59,490 bases of DNA from Bacteroidales bacterium. GTDB lineage: Bacteria; Bacteroidota; Bacteroidia; Bacteroidales; UBA10428. Within the stretch, counting starts at the first letter, position 1, and each line of letters starts with the position of its first letter. The notes under the pieces are model-generated. The model had not been told where the DNA came from and made no database searches. It was given only the letters and a program-made list of their open reading frames with translations. The position numbers and the translations under genes were made by a program. The DNA lies in NCBI GenBank assembly GCA_016935615.1, contig JAFGQO010000054.1:1-59490 (forward strand). The letters are read 5' to 3'. Shown here piece by piece: positions 1 through 10,008 of the stretch.

Positions 1-115
1 GAAGAAATACAAAGTCTGCTCATATAAATAACTATAAATCAATAAATGTATTATCGATCCTTATATCGAACTCACGTGGTTTTAATAAAATCTCATTTCA
101 ACCAAATCAGAAGGC

Positions 116-143
116 AAAAAAAACCGCTTCATCAGGAAGCGGT
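116..143 (-). terminator. Rho-independent terminator of the small T9SS cargo gene
   Basis: A perfect 8-bp stem (123-130 with 136-143) closes a 5-nt loop and, read on the minus strand, is followed at once by a run of eight T. It begins 25 nt past the stop codon of the gene ending at 168, so it is placed to end that transcript. Confidence 0.85.
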
Positions 144-167
144 CTCAATTATTGCTATTCAGAATTA

Positions 168-944
168 TTATCTGATCACAAGCTTAGCAACTTTGTTGCC
201 AACCTTAACCAAGTAAAGTCCGGAATTCAATGAACTTATGTTAAGGAATCCATTATTAAGAGAAGTTGTAAGCTTTAATTGACCAGCAATATTGTATAGT
301 TCAACAACACAGTTGTCCTCAATATCTCCGGTAAACCTGATCAATTCACTACTGCTTGCCGGGTTCGGGGAGAGTAACAATTCGTTTGTTTTAACTGTAG
401 TAACACCAATAGCTGAAATAACCTCCCCATATTTGGAAGTAAGAAGGATATTATCCCAATATAACTCGGTGACAGCTGTATTATTCTGCAAATCCAATTG
501 CGTTATTGTGTCAAAAGTTTCAAATTCTGCAGCATTGGTAAGATCAACTTCATAATGAAGCCATTCTCCGGCAATTGTGGTTGGATAATAAGATGATGTA
601 ACATCTGTTCCATCCGATGTTTTACCATGAACATTTACAATAAAATCTACTGCACCCGTAGCATCGTAAATATCAAATGAAAACATACTAAAACTGTCAG
701 CCATATAAGATAAATTATGCAGCGACATCCCTTGATATTGGTTAATCGTAATATTCTGCAGAGCTTTGGTTGAAGTATTGGGCTCAGCAATAAGCGGATT
801 ATCAACTATCTCGTATGTTTCTCCATAAAGCATCCATATATTTGTAACGCCATCCTCAAAGTCACCCAGGTTGATATCACCTGTAGCTTTTATGAAACCT
901 GTTGCAAATATTGCAAAAGTTAATATAAGTAATGTTTTCTTCAT
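168..944 (-). CDS. Small secreted protein with T9SS type A sorting domain
   Basis: A 258-aa exported protein. Residues 1-20 form a signal peptide. Residues about 22-170 are rich in aromatic and beta-strand residues and look like a jelly-roll, carbohydrate-binding-like sandwich, but I cannot assign a family. The last 75 residues are a type IX secretion type A C-terminal domain: an LSPNPAS motif near residue 190, an ELYNIAGQ strand, a GLYLVKV strand and a terminal KLVIR. In this family the domain directs passage across the outer membrane and is then removed or joined to A-LPS. The gene stands alone and has its own terminator. No catalytic motif is visible, so a surface binding role is only a guess. 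Confidence 0.85.
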   Translation of the reverse strand: MKKTLLILTFAIFATGFIKATGDINLGDFEDGVTNIWMLYGETYEIVDNPLIAEPNTSTKALQNITINQYQGMSLHNLSYMADSFSMFSFDIYDATGAVDFIVNVHGKTSDGTDVTSSYYPTTIAGEWLHYEVDLTNAAEFETFDTITQLDLQNNTAVTELYWDNILLTSKYGEVISAIGVTTVKTNELLLSPNPASSSELIRFTGDIEDNCVVELYNIAGQLKLTTSLNNGFLNISSLNSGLYLVKVGNKVAKLVIR

Positions 945-1436
945 AATAGGTTAGTTTTAATTAGTAAATAGATATTTAGTTTAATTCATAACAACAATCA
1001 GGTAAGTATTCATGTAATGTATATAAGGATTAAAAAAACCGCTAGTACTTTTGTCCTAAAAGCTGGTAATTTTATCTCTTAGTGCGTAAGATGCTGAATT
1101 TCAACGCATTGAAGCTCCTCGCCGCAAGCAGCGAGGAACTATTCTCACGAGCATAGCGAGTAATCTTCGATCCTTCTTTGTTTATTTTTTTGCGCTCGCT
1201 AACCCCGCAGCAAGCTACGGGGAATGCGCTCGCAGGATTCAACTAAAAACAGAATTTATTTATTTCTCTATTTTCGATATACTTTTTAACCCGGACCTGA
1301 CAAAGTCTCCAGGCTATGCCGTTACTAAAGGTCAGCCTGCCAAACGGAAGGAAAATTTTCAACTAACATAACTATCCTAGATCTGTCGTTGATAAAGCAA
1401 AGCGTAATCCGGGTCTTTTCCCTGGTAAGCCGCTTT
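945..1436. repeat. Palindrome-rich intergenic element (REP-like)
   Basis: This 490-bp stretch has no convincing gene. Its middle (about 1080-1240) is more GC-rich than its surroundings and carries several hairpins: a 7-bp stem 1116-1122/1131-1137, an 8-bp stem with one mismatch 1203-1210/1215-1222, and a direct repeat of tgcgctcgc at 1191-1199 and 1225-1233. It is built like the element at 32641-32900, with small GC stems in AT-rich DNA, and is probably a dispersed extragenic repeat. The remainder (1240-1436) shows nothing I can name. Confidence 0.55.
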
Positions 1437-1625
1437 TTATATTGGTAGCCAAAAACAGTGCGGTGCAATGTTAATGGCATCATACAGCGCTTTATAATAG
1501 CCTTCCTTTATTAACAATAAATAATAACATAATAATGCAAGTAGTTGAAATTCTTTTCGTTTTGCTTCAATTTGGTTCTCATCTTGGTGGACAATATCCC
1601 AACCTGAAGATTCAAAAGTTTTCAC
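1437..1625 (-). CDS. Doubtful small hypothetical protein
   Basis: An open frame of 62 codons opening with GTG, 29 nt downstream of the GNAT gene and on the same strand. The first half is charged (GWDIVHQDENQIEAKRKEF) and the second is a short hydrophobic stretch (LLALLCYYLLLI). The frame stays open upstream of the GTG into the end of the GNAT gene, so it could be a remnant of a longer gene. I do not recognise it, and its coding status is uncertain. Confidence 0.25.
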   Translation of the reverse strand: MKTFESSGWDIVHQDENQIEAKRKEFQLLALLCYYLLLIKEGYYKALYDAINIAPHCFWLPI

Positions 1626-1654
1626 TGCAATCCCGGTAAAAATCCTGATATTTT

Positions 1655-2458
1655 TTATCCATAATTTCCTCCGATTCTGCTATACATACAGTCCGGTTTC
1701 CATGATATATCTTTGCCAAGAATCATTCTTGTTCCTTTTGTACCTAATTCTTCAAATCCGTTTTGTTTCAGAAAGTCAATCCCTGTATAATTCTCAGACG
1801 GAAGCACGGCCATATCTGCTTTTGAATATTTAACTTTCATCAATTCGATTCCCGCTTCCGGATTGTTGGCAAATAGTAATCCTTCACCCAAATCGGGCAA
1901 ATAGAATCCCTGTAGTTTACTATCGCTTAAATATACCAAACAGCTATCAAGGTACATTCTTATCAATGATTCTCTGTCTTCTCCGGATATTAATCTGTCA
2001 AGTTGTATTATCTCCGGATAAAAGTCTTCTATATAGGGTACAATATTTTCTGAAACAGCTTTATTGTTCCACGGTTGCTCTCTTTTAAACCAAATGTAGT
2101 CTGTTACCGGTCTGAATCCGGCTTTTTTATATACAGGTTCTCCGAGTTCAGTAGCTATCAATAAAACCGACTCAATTGATTTACTTTTAAGGTCGGTTAA
2201 CAGATTATCGATTATCTGAGATCCGATTCCCTGATTTCGATATTCTTTACCAACTATTACGTGAGCCATCCAGGCAGTATTCCTGAATAATATTGAAGTT
2301 CCCAATCCGATTATTTTATTGTCCAGGGAAACCTTTACAGGATTACAGAAATCGTTTTTAACATACCTCAGAAATTCCTCTTTTATATCACGCCATCCTT
2401 CAGGCTGCAAATCTCCAATCTGTTCCAGATCATAATATGTGATTTTATCGAACTGCAT
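1655..2458 (-). CDS. GNAT family N-acetyltransferase, two-domain
   Basis: Acetyl-CoA-dependent N-acetyltransferase of unknown substrate. The N-terminal half holds the GNAT core: a beta strand ending in AHVIVG, then the acetyl-CoA pyrophosphate loop EYRNQGIGSQI, then a GEPVYKKAGF motif near residue 110 typical of strand 6-7. The C-terminal half (about 140-265) looks like a second, degenerate GNAT fold of the kind found in tandem GNAT proteins. I start at the ATG at 2458 because the only in-frame alternative is a TTG at 2479. Neighbours give no hint of the substrate. Confidence 0.8.
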   Translation of the reverse strand: MQFDKITYYDLEQIGDLQPEGWRDIKEEFLRYVKNDFCNPVKVSLDNKIIGLGTSILFRNTAWMAHVIVGKEYRNQGIGSQIIDNLLTDLKSKSIESVLLIATELGEPVYKKAGFRPVTDYIWFKREQPWNNKAVSENIVPYIEDFYPEIIQLDRLISGEDRESLIRMYLDSCLVYLSDSKLQGFYLPDLGEGLLFANNPEAGIELMKVKYSKADMAVLPSENYTGIDFLKQNGFEELGTKGTRMILGKDISWKPDCMYSRIGGNYG

Positions 2459-2685
2459 CTTTGTAATATCTGCACACAAATTAAAAATATACCAGGTTTT
2501 TATTTGTTTATGATAACTGGTTCATGAAGGCGAAAAATAACCGGTATGCTATTTTTTTGCTCTTGGCTAAACCTTCCTCCCGAGAGGTTTGGAGGAGTGT
2601 CTCTTAATCTCCTATAACTATCTTCAAGCATCCCCGGTCTAACAAACCAAACAGATAATTTTTCCTTATTTATACCTGGTAACCT

Positions 2686-3711
2686 CTACTTCAACCCTTC
2701 AACAATATGCTCTTTCATACCCGGGGTTGTAAATACATCGAAATTTCCCTCTTCATCGCTGTATATAAGATACGCTTCCAGCTCATTTTGAGCTTCAAGA
2801 AATTCCATGCTCTTTTCCAGTCCCATGACCATAAAAGCCGTAGCATAGGCATCGGCCGTGATGCATTCGTCTGCAAGAACAGTAGCACTCAGCAAACGGC
2901 TAAGGACAGGATAACCTGTTCTGGGATCTATGCTGTGGGCATATTTTACCCCGTCTTTTTCATAAAATTTGCGGTAATTCCCTGAAGTGGCAAGCGATTT
3001 TGTCTTAACAGCAACAATGGCCTGCAATTTTGCCCCGGGAGTTATATTCCCCTCTTCCGGTCTGTCAATCCCTATTTTCCAGTCTTCGCCTTTGGGATTC
3101 AGTCCTTTGCATTTCAACTCACCTCCAATTTCCACCAGGTAGTTTTTTATTTTTTTGCTGTCCAGGAATTCTGCAACAACATCCACCGAATAGCCCTGTG
3201 CTATGGCATTTACATCGAGCATTACATGGGGATCGTCCTTTACAACACGACGATCCACAAGTTTGACCTTTTCCATCCCTACATAGTTCAGAAGACTGTC
3301 AATTGTGTTGCTGTCAACATCCGTTCCGGGAGTAAAACCAAATCCCCAGGCATTTACAACGGGCGCTACCGTAATATCAAATACTCCTCCTGTTTTTTTA
3401 TTTACTTTTTCCGCCTCACGAAAGACCTTTATGAATTTATCATCCGCTTTCACGTCCGGATCATTCTTATTGATCCTGGAAATAATTGATGCCGGCTCAT
3501 AGGTTGAAAGCGACAGATCAAATTTGTGAAGTACAGCTTTGATTTCCTCCTGCAGATCTCTGTTTTTCCTGTATTCGTATGTAATGTGGTAAGTGGTACC
3601 CTGAATTTCTCCCTCTGTCTTTTTGTATTCCAGACCGGGAGTATCATACATCCATACAGCAATGACCACTGCAATGATCACGATAGTCGGTGTAATAAGT
3701 TTTTTGCCCAT
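2686..3711 (-). CDS. apbE: FAD:protein FMN transferase
   Basis: Transfers FMN from FAD to a threonine side chain, a step needed to mature NqrB and NqrC; it acts on the periplasmic side. The 341-aa protein starts with one membrane helix or lipoprotein-like signal (residues 5-22). It then shows the ApbE landmarks in order: STYEPASIISRIN, a WGFG segment, LDVNAIAQGYSVD, VEIGGELKCKG, HSIDPRTGYPV and the Mg-site segment DECITADAYATAF. Length fits the family. It lies downstream of nqrF on the same strand, with a MITE-like inverted-repeat element in the 195-nt gap, so it could be co-transcribed with the nqr operon or slightly uncoupled from it. Confidence 0.95.
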   Translation of the reverse strand: MGKKLITPTIVIIAVVIAVWMYDTPGLEYKKTEGEIQGTTYHITYEYRKNRDLQEEIKAVLHKFDLSLSTYEPASIISRINKNDPDVKADDKFIKVFREAEKVNKKTGGVFDITVAPVVNAWGFGFTPGTDVDSNTIDSLLNYVGMEKVKLVDRRVVKDDPHVMLDVNAIAQGYSVDVVAEFLDSKKIKNYLVEIGGELKCKGLNPKGEDWKIGIDRPEEGNITPGAKLQAIVAVKTKSLATSGNYRKFYEKDGVKYAHSIDPRTGYPVLSRLLSATVLADECITADAYATAFMVMGLEKSMEFLEAQNELEAYLIYSDEEGNFDVFTTPGMKEHIVEGLK

Positions 3712-3726
3712 AATGAATCAAATTAA

Positions 3727-3886
3727 AAAGAGGCTGTCTCAAAAGGTAAATATTTTAATATAGCCACAAATTCTCGAAGCCTCAAAGAATTCACAAAACT
3801 CTGATATTCAATTATATATGACTTTGTGGACATTTCATGATTTAGTGTCTTGGTGGCGAATTTTCAACTTTTGAGACAGCCTCTTT
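3727..3886. mobile_element. MITE-like element with 19-bp perfect terminal inverted repeats
   Basis: A 160-bp segment bounded by a perfect 19-bp inverted repeat (3727-3745 and 3868-3886, core gaggctgtctcaaaag). The 122-bp interior has no gene. The gaggctgtctcaaaag end resembles the termini of some IS families in Bacteroidota, so this may be a non-autonomous derivative. As RNA it would also form a long-armed hairpin between nqrF and apbE. The interior near its right end (3841-3860) shares a 17-bp motif, 16 of 17 identical, with 13508-13524. Confidence 0.6.
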
Positions 3887-3905
3887 GCAAGTTATAAAGT
3901 TTTCT

Positions 3906-5165
<1,260 letters not shown>

Positions 5166-5184
5166 CTCTCAACCAAAATTATCA

Positions 5185-5808
5185 CTATAGTTTAATCCCC
5201 ATAAAACTCATAAAGGCAATTCCCATAAGACCTGTAATAATAAACGTTATTCCAAGTCCTTTTAATGGTGCCGGTATGTTTGAATACCTTATTTTTTCGC
5301 GAATTGCAGCTATCCCGACAATAGCAAGAAACCAGCCCGCTCCCGATCCCAGTCCGAAAGAAGTAGCTTCCAGTATCGAATTGTACTGACGTTCCTGCAT
5401 AAATAACGATCCTCCTAAAATGGCGCAGTTCACAGCTATAAGAGGCAGAAAAATTCCCAGGGATGAATACAGCGCCGGAGAAAATTTTTCAATTACCATT
5501 TCGACCAGTTGAACCATAGAGGCAATCACTGCAATGAACATAATAAAGGTGAGAAAACTCAGATCCACATCGGCAAGCCGGGGACTCAACCAAACCAGGG
5601 CCCCCTCTTTTAATAAAAAGTTCTCTATCAGGTAATTTACAGGTACAGTTATGCCGAGAACAAAAATTACGGCAATTCCCAGTCCTACGGATGTTTTTAC
5701 TGTTTTTGATACTGCAAGGTATGAACACATACCCAGAAAGTATGCAAATATCATATTGTCAATAAAAACAGACTTAACGAATATGTTGATCAGGTGTTCC
5801 ATAATCAT
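5185..5808 (-). CDS. nqrE: Na+-translocating NADH:quinone reductase subunit E
   Basis: An integral membrane subunit, 207 aa, with about six hydrophobic helices; NqrD and NqrE are homologous to each other and form the half-channel core holding an intramembrane Fe site in this enzyme family. The recognisable segments are [18 protein letters not shown] near the N-terminus and [12 protein letters not shown] in the middle, each with one of the cysteines that ligate the intramembrane iron centre. The start codon shares one base with the nqrD stop (TAATG), pointing to translational coupling. A second in-frame ATG two codons later is possible. Confidence 0.97.
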   Translation of the reverse strand: MIMEHLINIFVKSVFIDNMIFAYFLGMCSYLAVSKTVKTSVGLGIAVIFVLGITVPVNYLIENFLLKEGALVWLSPRLADVDLSFLTFIMFIAVIASMVQLVEMVIEKFSPALYSSLGIFLPLIAVNCAILGGSLFMQERQYNSILEATSFGLGSGAGWFLAIVGIAAIREKIRYSNIPAPLKGLGITFIITGLMGIAFMSFMGIKL

Positions 5809-6455
5809 TAATGTGTTTCGATCAGTTCACTGTTCTTACTACGCTGGATCCAGATTATTATGCCAACAACAATAAGTGCCATAGGAGGCAGAATCATCAA
5901 ACCATTGTTAACATAGCCTGCAGAGTATAATCCTGTTTTTTCCAAAACCGGATACCCGTATATTGTTCCTGATCCCAACAATTCGCGGAAGAATGCAACG
6001 ATGATCAGGATCATGCCATAGCCGGCACCGTTTCCCACTCCGTCAAGAAAAGACGGCCAGGGTTTGTTACCCAGTGCGAACGCTTCAAGGCGCCCCATGA
6101 TAATACAATTGGTAATAATGAGACCGACAAAAACCGATAGCTGTTTGCTTACATCATAGGCAAATGCTTTAAGGATCTGGTCCACAAGGATAACCATGGT
6201 TGCAATCACTGTTAATTGCACAATAATCCGTATGCGTGGCGGTATATAGTGTCTGAGCAACGATATGATCACATTCGATAATGCAGTAACTGCAATTACT
6301 GAGATCGCCATTACTATAGAAGGTTTCAGTTTTACCGTAATAGCAAGAGCAGAACATATTCCCAGCACCTGAACAGTAATCGGGTTATTTGTTCCCAATG
6401 GCTCCTTTAGCAATTTTAAATTTTTCGAAGAAAATAATGGTTCCCTGTCACTCAT
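5808..6455 (-). CDS. nqrD: Na+-translocating NADH:quinone reductase subunit D
   Basis: A 215-aa integral membrane subunit, paralogous to NqrE, with about six helices. The conserved segments [18 protein letters not shown] (first cysteine region) and [16 protein letters not shown] (second) are present, matching the inverted-repeat topology of NqrD/E. It lies 4 nt downstream of nqrC and overlaps nqrE by one base, so it is clearly part of one operon. Confidence 0.97.
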   Translation of the reverse strand: MSDREPLFSSKNLKLLKEPLGTNNPITVQVLGICSALAITVKLKPSIVMAISVIAVTALSNVIISLLRHYIPPRIRIIVQLTVIATMVILVDQILKAFAYDVSKQLSVFVGLIITNCIIMGRLEAFALGNKPWPSFLDGVGNGAGYGMILIIVAFFRELLGSGTIYGYPVLEKTGLYSAGYVNNGLMILPPMALIVVGIIIWIQRSKNSELIETH

Positions 6456-6459
6456 ATCA

Positions 6460-7287
6460 TCAGTTTCTTAGTGTTTCAAAATATGTAGAATAACTCTTAA
6501 GGCAATCATGGATCATGCTCTCAAGACCTTTGCTTGTAATTGTTCCTCCCGAAATAGCATCAACAGCATACTGATCGGTATCATCTGCACCACCTTTTGC
6601 TACTTCAATGGATTTAAATTCCCCGTCTTTGAAAATTTTCTTTCCCCTGAAATTTTCCTGGAACCATGATTCTTTGATCTCTGCTCCCAACCCGGGAGTT
6701 TCTGATTTGTGATCGAAAACGGCTCCATAAACAGTGTTCAGATCATTTTCAAAAGACATATATCCCCAGATCGGGCCCCACAACCCTTTCCCTCTCAGAG
6801 GAACGATATAATAGGTATTGCCTTCCTTCTCGCAAATAAAAACAGGGAGTTGTCTGTTAGAATTTACCTTCCCCACCTGGCTTTTAACCGATTGCTTATC
6901 TGCAGTTTTGAAATGTATGAATCCTGAAATGTAATTTTTAAAAGGACTTACTCTTCTTTCCCGAACAAGGTTTTCTAATTTTTTGATCTCATCAATTTTG
7001 GCTACTTCTTTTTTCATGTCCACGTTAAAAGCGGTAACTCCCCCCAGCTTCTTACCGTCCGTATTAATAACATAGCTGTCGGTGATGTATTTGTTGAACA
7101 AGCTTTCTGCATTTTTTTTATTGTTCTCAACCTGCACCGATGTAAGAATATTTTGCATGGCTTCCAGTTTAATGTTCTTTTCCTGGAAAGGTTTCAGCTT
7201 CATTGCAACAACAGAGAGCAAAGCAGCAACAACCGTTACCATTACGGCCGAGAAAATGAATATGTAGAGGTTACTGAATTTTTTCAT
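6460..7287 (-). CDS. nqrC: Na+-translocating NADH:quinone reductase subunit C
   Basis: Carries a covalently bound FMN that relays electrons between other Nqr cofactors. The 275-aa protein has one N-terminal membrane helix (about residues 9-30) and a periplasmic FMN-binding domain. The flavinylation motif at 246-252 reads SGGTITS, with Thr249 the expected acceptor; most family members have SGAT, so the residue before the threonine is changed from Ala to Gly. The acceptor itself is kept, and apbE, which adds the FMN, is in the same locus. The gene follows nqrB by 6 nt. Confidence 0.97.
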   Translation of the reverse strand: MKKFSNLYIFIFSAVMVTVVAALLSVVAMKLKPFQEKNIKLEAMQNILTSVQVENNKKNAESLFNKYITDSYVINTDGKKLGGVTAFNVDMKKEVAKIDEIKKLENLVRERRVSPFKNYISGFIHFKTADKQSVKSQVGKVNSNRQLPVFICEKEGNTYYIVPLRGKGLWGPIWGYMSFENDLNTVYGAVFDHKSETPGLGAEIKESWFQENFRGKKIFKDGEFKSIEVAKGGADDTDQYAVDAISGGTITSKGLESMIHDCLKSYSTYFETLRN

Positions 7288-7293
7288 GAAAAT

Positions 7294-8466
7294 TTATGAT
7301 TTTGAAGTCTCCAGTCTTTTCATCCTTCTTTTTATATTGGCTTCGATAACGTAGTGATCAATGAGGGGAGCAAATACATTCATAAGTAATATTGCAAGCA
7401 TAACTCCTTCGGGATATGCAGGATTAAGCACCCGTATCAATATAGCAAGTATTCCTATCAAAAAACCATAGATGTATTTTCCTTTTTCTGTCTGAGCAGC
7501 CGATACGGGATCTGTTGCCATAAATACTGCTCCAAAGGCAAAACCTCCTATGATCAGATGCTGCCATGCAGGTATCGACATGTAATCATTTACAGCAAAC
7601 AGATTTAGTATCAATCCCATAAGAAACCCTCCGGTAAAAACCGAAAGGATAATTTTAGCACTTCCAATGCCTGTGTAAATGAGAATAAATGCACCAATCA
7701 ATATGGCCAGGGTTGATGTTTCACCTATTGATCCGGGAATGGTACCAAGAAACATTTCCACCGGACTGTAAGGCATAGCTTCCAGCTTGCCGGAAGCCGC
7801 ATATCCCATGACTGTTTCACCCGAGAATCCGTCTGCCAGTCCGGCACCATTCTTAAGTCCTGCTATCCAGACTTCTGCACCGGACATTTCAGAAGGGTAT
7901 GCAAAAAACAGGAAAGCTCTTGCTGTAAGTGCCGGATTCAGAATATTCATTCCTGCACCGCCAAATACTTCAACTCCAATAATTACTGCAAATGCAGTAG
8001 CCACGGCAACCATCCACAAAGGAATGTCAACCGGCATAATCAGGGGAATAAGCATCCCGGTGACAAAGAAGCCTTCAGGCACATCGTGCTTACGAATCTG
8101 AGCGAAGATGATTTCGATGGTCAATCCGGTCGCATAAGAAACAATTATAATGGGAAGAACTTTTAAAAATCCGAAGCCAAAAAGTTGCCAGAATGTTTTT
8201 GAGGCTACCTCACCTATGGATGAAAAATGAAAGTAGCCAACATTCCACATACCAAACAGCAGTGCAGGCAACATAGCCAAAACCACAATGATCATGGTTC
8301 TTTTCATATCTATTGCATCTCTGATATGAGAACCGGATCGTGTAACTCTGTCAGGAACAAAAAGAAGCGTTTCAAAAGCATCAAAAAGAGAACGGAATTT
8401 TTCCAGTTTTCCTCCCTGCTCAAAGTTTGGTTTTATATTATCCAGTATTTTTCTGAGTCTTTTCAT
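7294..8466 (-). CDS. nqrB: Na+-translocating NADH:quinone reductase subunit B
   Basis: The large membrane subunit, thought to form the sodium pathway and the ubiquinone/menaquinone site. The 390-aa protein has a cytoplasmic N-terminal stretch and about ten helices. The covalent FMN site GSIGETSTLA is present with the acceptor Thr at residue 250. The segment GGAGMNILNPALTARAFLFFAYP near residue 170-190 and the ATDPVSAAQT motif near 320 are typical of the NqrB/RnfD family. It lies 30 nt after nqrA. Confidence 0.97.
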   Translation of the reverse strand: MKRLRKILDNIKPNFEQGGKLEKFRSLFDAFETLLFVPDRVTRSGSHIRDAIDMKRTMIIVVLAMLPALLFGMWNVGYFHFSSIGEVASKTFWQLFGFGFLKVLPIIIVSYATGLTIEIIFAQIRKHDVPEGFFVTGMLIPLIMPVDIPLWMVAVATAFAVIIGVEVFGGAGMNILNPALTARAFLFFAYPSEMSGAEVWIAGLKNGAGLADGFSGETVMGYAASGKLEAMPYSPVEMFLGTIPGSIGETSTLAILIGAFILIYTGIGSAKIILSVFTGGFLMGLILNLFAVNDYMSIPAWQHLIIGGFAFGAVFMATDPVSAAQTEKGKYIYGFLIGILAILIRVLNPAYPEGVMLAILLMNVFAPLIDHYVIEANIKRRMKRLETSKS

Positions 8467-8496
8467 TACTCTTTATCCGTTATTTGATTCGGCGAA

Positions 8497-9849
8497 TTAA
8501 CCCATCTCCCTGATCATCAGATCAAGACCTTTTCTTACAATTTCCTGAATATCTGTTTTGGAAGTATCAACAAATTCACAAAGTGCAAAATCCTCTTCAA
8601 TTACCTCATAAATACCCAGCTTTTCCATCAGATCAATATCCTCCACAACAATTGCCTTGAGAAGTTGCATAGGATAAATATCCATAGGAAATACTTTCTC
8701 AAAGTTGCCCGTGATCATCAGGGCACGCTTTCCTCCCTTCAGATTTGTATTGATCCTGTATTCTTTTCTGGAAAACATCCATGACCAGAAAGAACGGGAA
8801 AGACTAAACTTATTAAATCCCGGAGAAAGCCATCCCATAAACTCAAAATAGTTTCCTTCGGGGATGACAGTAATTAGTGAATCGTAATATCCTAAAAATC
8901 CATTTTTTGTTACCCTGGTACCGGTTAAAACATTTCCACTGATATACCGCACATTGTTTTCGTTCACATTTCCGCTGGTAATGGATCGAATGCATGAACC
9001 CGCAATTGTCTTGTAATATTTTGGTTTCATAACTTCCGATCCGGCTAAAGCTACAATGCGTGAGGCATCGTAACGACCTGTTATAAATAAACGACCTATC
9101 GCGATAACATTCTGCGGAGAAACCGTCCAAACAATATCCCCTTTGTTTATCGGATCAATAAAATGAATTTGAGTTCCTACATTTCCAACCGGATGAGGAC
9201 CTTTGAACTTGTTTATCTGAATGCCCTGTGCCTGAGTAAACACTGAAGACGGTGGATAAACGCTATCAACATTTACGTGAATTTTGCCTTCCGTCAACTT
9301 TGATAAAGCATCTATTCCTGCCTGAAATTCTTTCTCCATTCCTCTGACCATAAAATCGTAATCAGGTGCCAGCGGAGCAGTATCAAAGGCCGAAATAAAT
9401 ATGGATTTCGGATGATCTTCAGGATTTGCAACAACATTATAGGGTCTCTGAATTATGGAAGGCCATAGTCCGCTTTCGAGCAATTTTTTAGTTACTTTTT
9501 CACGTGATAAATCAGCCGGCTGATCTGTTTTAAAGTCAAAATATTCAATGGCAGCATCAGATTTAATGATAACTTCCAGTATTCTTCTGCGTTCACCCCG
9601 ATTAATGGTTTGCACAACACCGCTGACGGGAGAGGTGAATTTTATTTCCGGTCGATATTTGTTATAAAATAAGGCTGATCCTGCTTTTACTTTATCGCCA
9701 ACTTTTACTGTCAACTTCGGGACTAATCCATGAAAATCCGTTGGCTTGACACCGAAAAGTTCAGATCTCTCAGCTTTCACAAAGATTTTTTCTGCTTTAC
9801 CTTTTAAATTGATGTCCAGACCTTTCCTAATTGTAAACTTATCAGACAT
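8497..9849 (-). CDS. nqrA: Na+-translocating NADH:quinone reductase subunit A
   Basis: A soluble 450-aa subunit docked on the cytoplasmic side and implicated in quinone binding. The N-terminus (IRKGLDINLKGKAEK) and the following segments GLVPKLTVKVGDKVKAG and FTSPVSGVVQTINRGERR are diagnostic; this part resembles a lipoyl/biotinyl-like barrel. Further landmarks are HFIDPINKGDIVWTV and the ASRIVALAGSEV segment. It is the first gene of nqrABCDEF and has a good promoter candidate 28 nt upstream of its ATG. Confidence 0.97.
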   Translation of the reverse strand: MSDKFTIRKGLDINLKGKAEKIFVKAERSELFGVKPTDFHGLVPKLTVKVGDKVKAGSALFYNKYRPEIKFTSPVSGVVQTINRGERRRILEVIIKSDAAIEYFDFKTDQPADLSREKVTKKLLESGLWPSIIQRPYNVVANPEDHPKSIFISAFDTAPLAPDYDFMVRGMEKEFQAGIDALSKLTEGKIHVNVDSVYPPSSVFTQAQGIQINKFKGPHPVGNVGTQIHFIDPINKGDIVWTVSPQNVIAIGRLFITGRYDASRIVALAGSEVMKPKYYKTIAGSCIRSITSGNVNENNVRYISGNVLTGTRVTKNGFLGYYDSLITVIPEGNYFEFMGWLSPGFNKFSLSRSFWSWMFSRKEYRINTNLKGGKRALMITGNFEKVFPMDIYPMQLLKAIVVEDIDLMEKLGIYEVIEEDFALCEFVDTSKTDIQEIVRKGLDLMIREMG

Positions 9850-9877
9850 TTAGATAAAGAACATTTTAAATGTGGCA

Positions 9878-9908
9878 CAAAAATAGCTATTTTTAAAACT
9901 TATGCAAC
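9878..9908 (-). promoter_or_regulatory. Candidate Bacteroidota sigma-A promoter for nqrA
   Basis: On the minus strand there is GTTG (9908-9905, three of four matches to the TTTG -33 box), then exactly 19 nt, then TATTTTTG (9885-9878), a full match to the TAnnTTTG -7 box of Bacteroidota. The box ends 28 nt before the nqrA start codon, giving a leader of about 20-25 nt. Confidence 0.55.
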
Positions 9909-9961
9909 GAAACAGGATCAATTTCAATTGTTAATTTACCAACTGATAATGAAGGAATTTG

Positions 9962-9992
9962 TTTGTTCATTTTTCACAAAAAATAACTTTTG
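9962..9992 (+). promoter_or_regulatory. Weak promoter candidate for the T9SS plug gene
   Basis: TTTG at 9962-9965, 18 nt, then TAACTTTTG (9984-9992), which is the TAnnTTTG box with one extra base. It lies 17 nt before the ATG at 10009, which leaves a very short leader; a weak call. Confidence 0.35.
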
Positions 9993-10008
9993 ATAAAATT
10001 TCATTTCT

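Noticed and set aside
2565-2595. Hairpin aaacct/aggttt after apbE as a terminator
   Set aside because: Only 6 bp of stem and no T tract follow on the minus strand.
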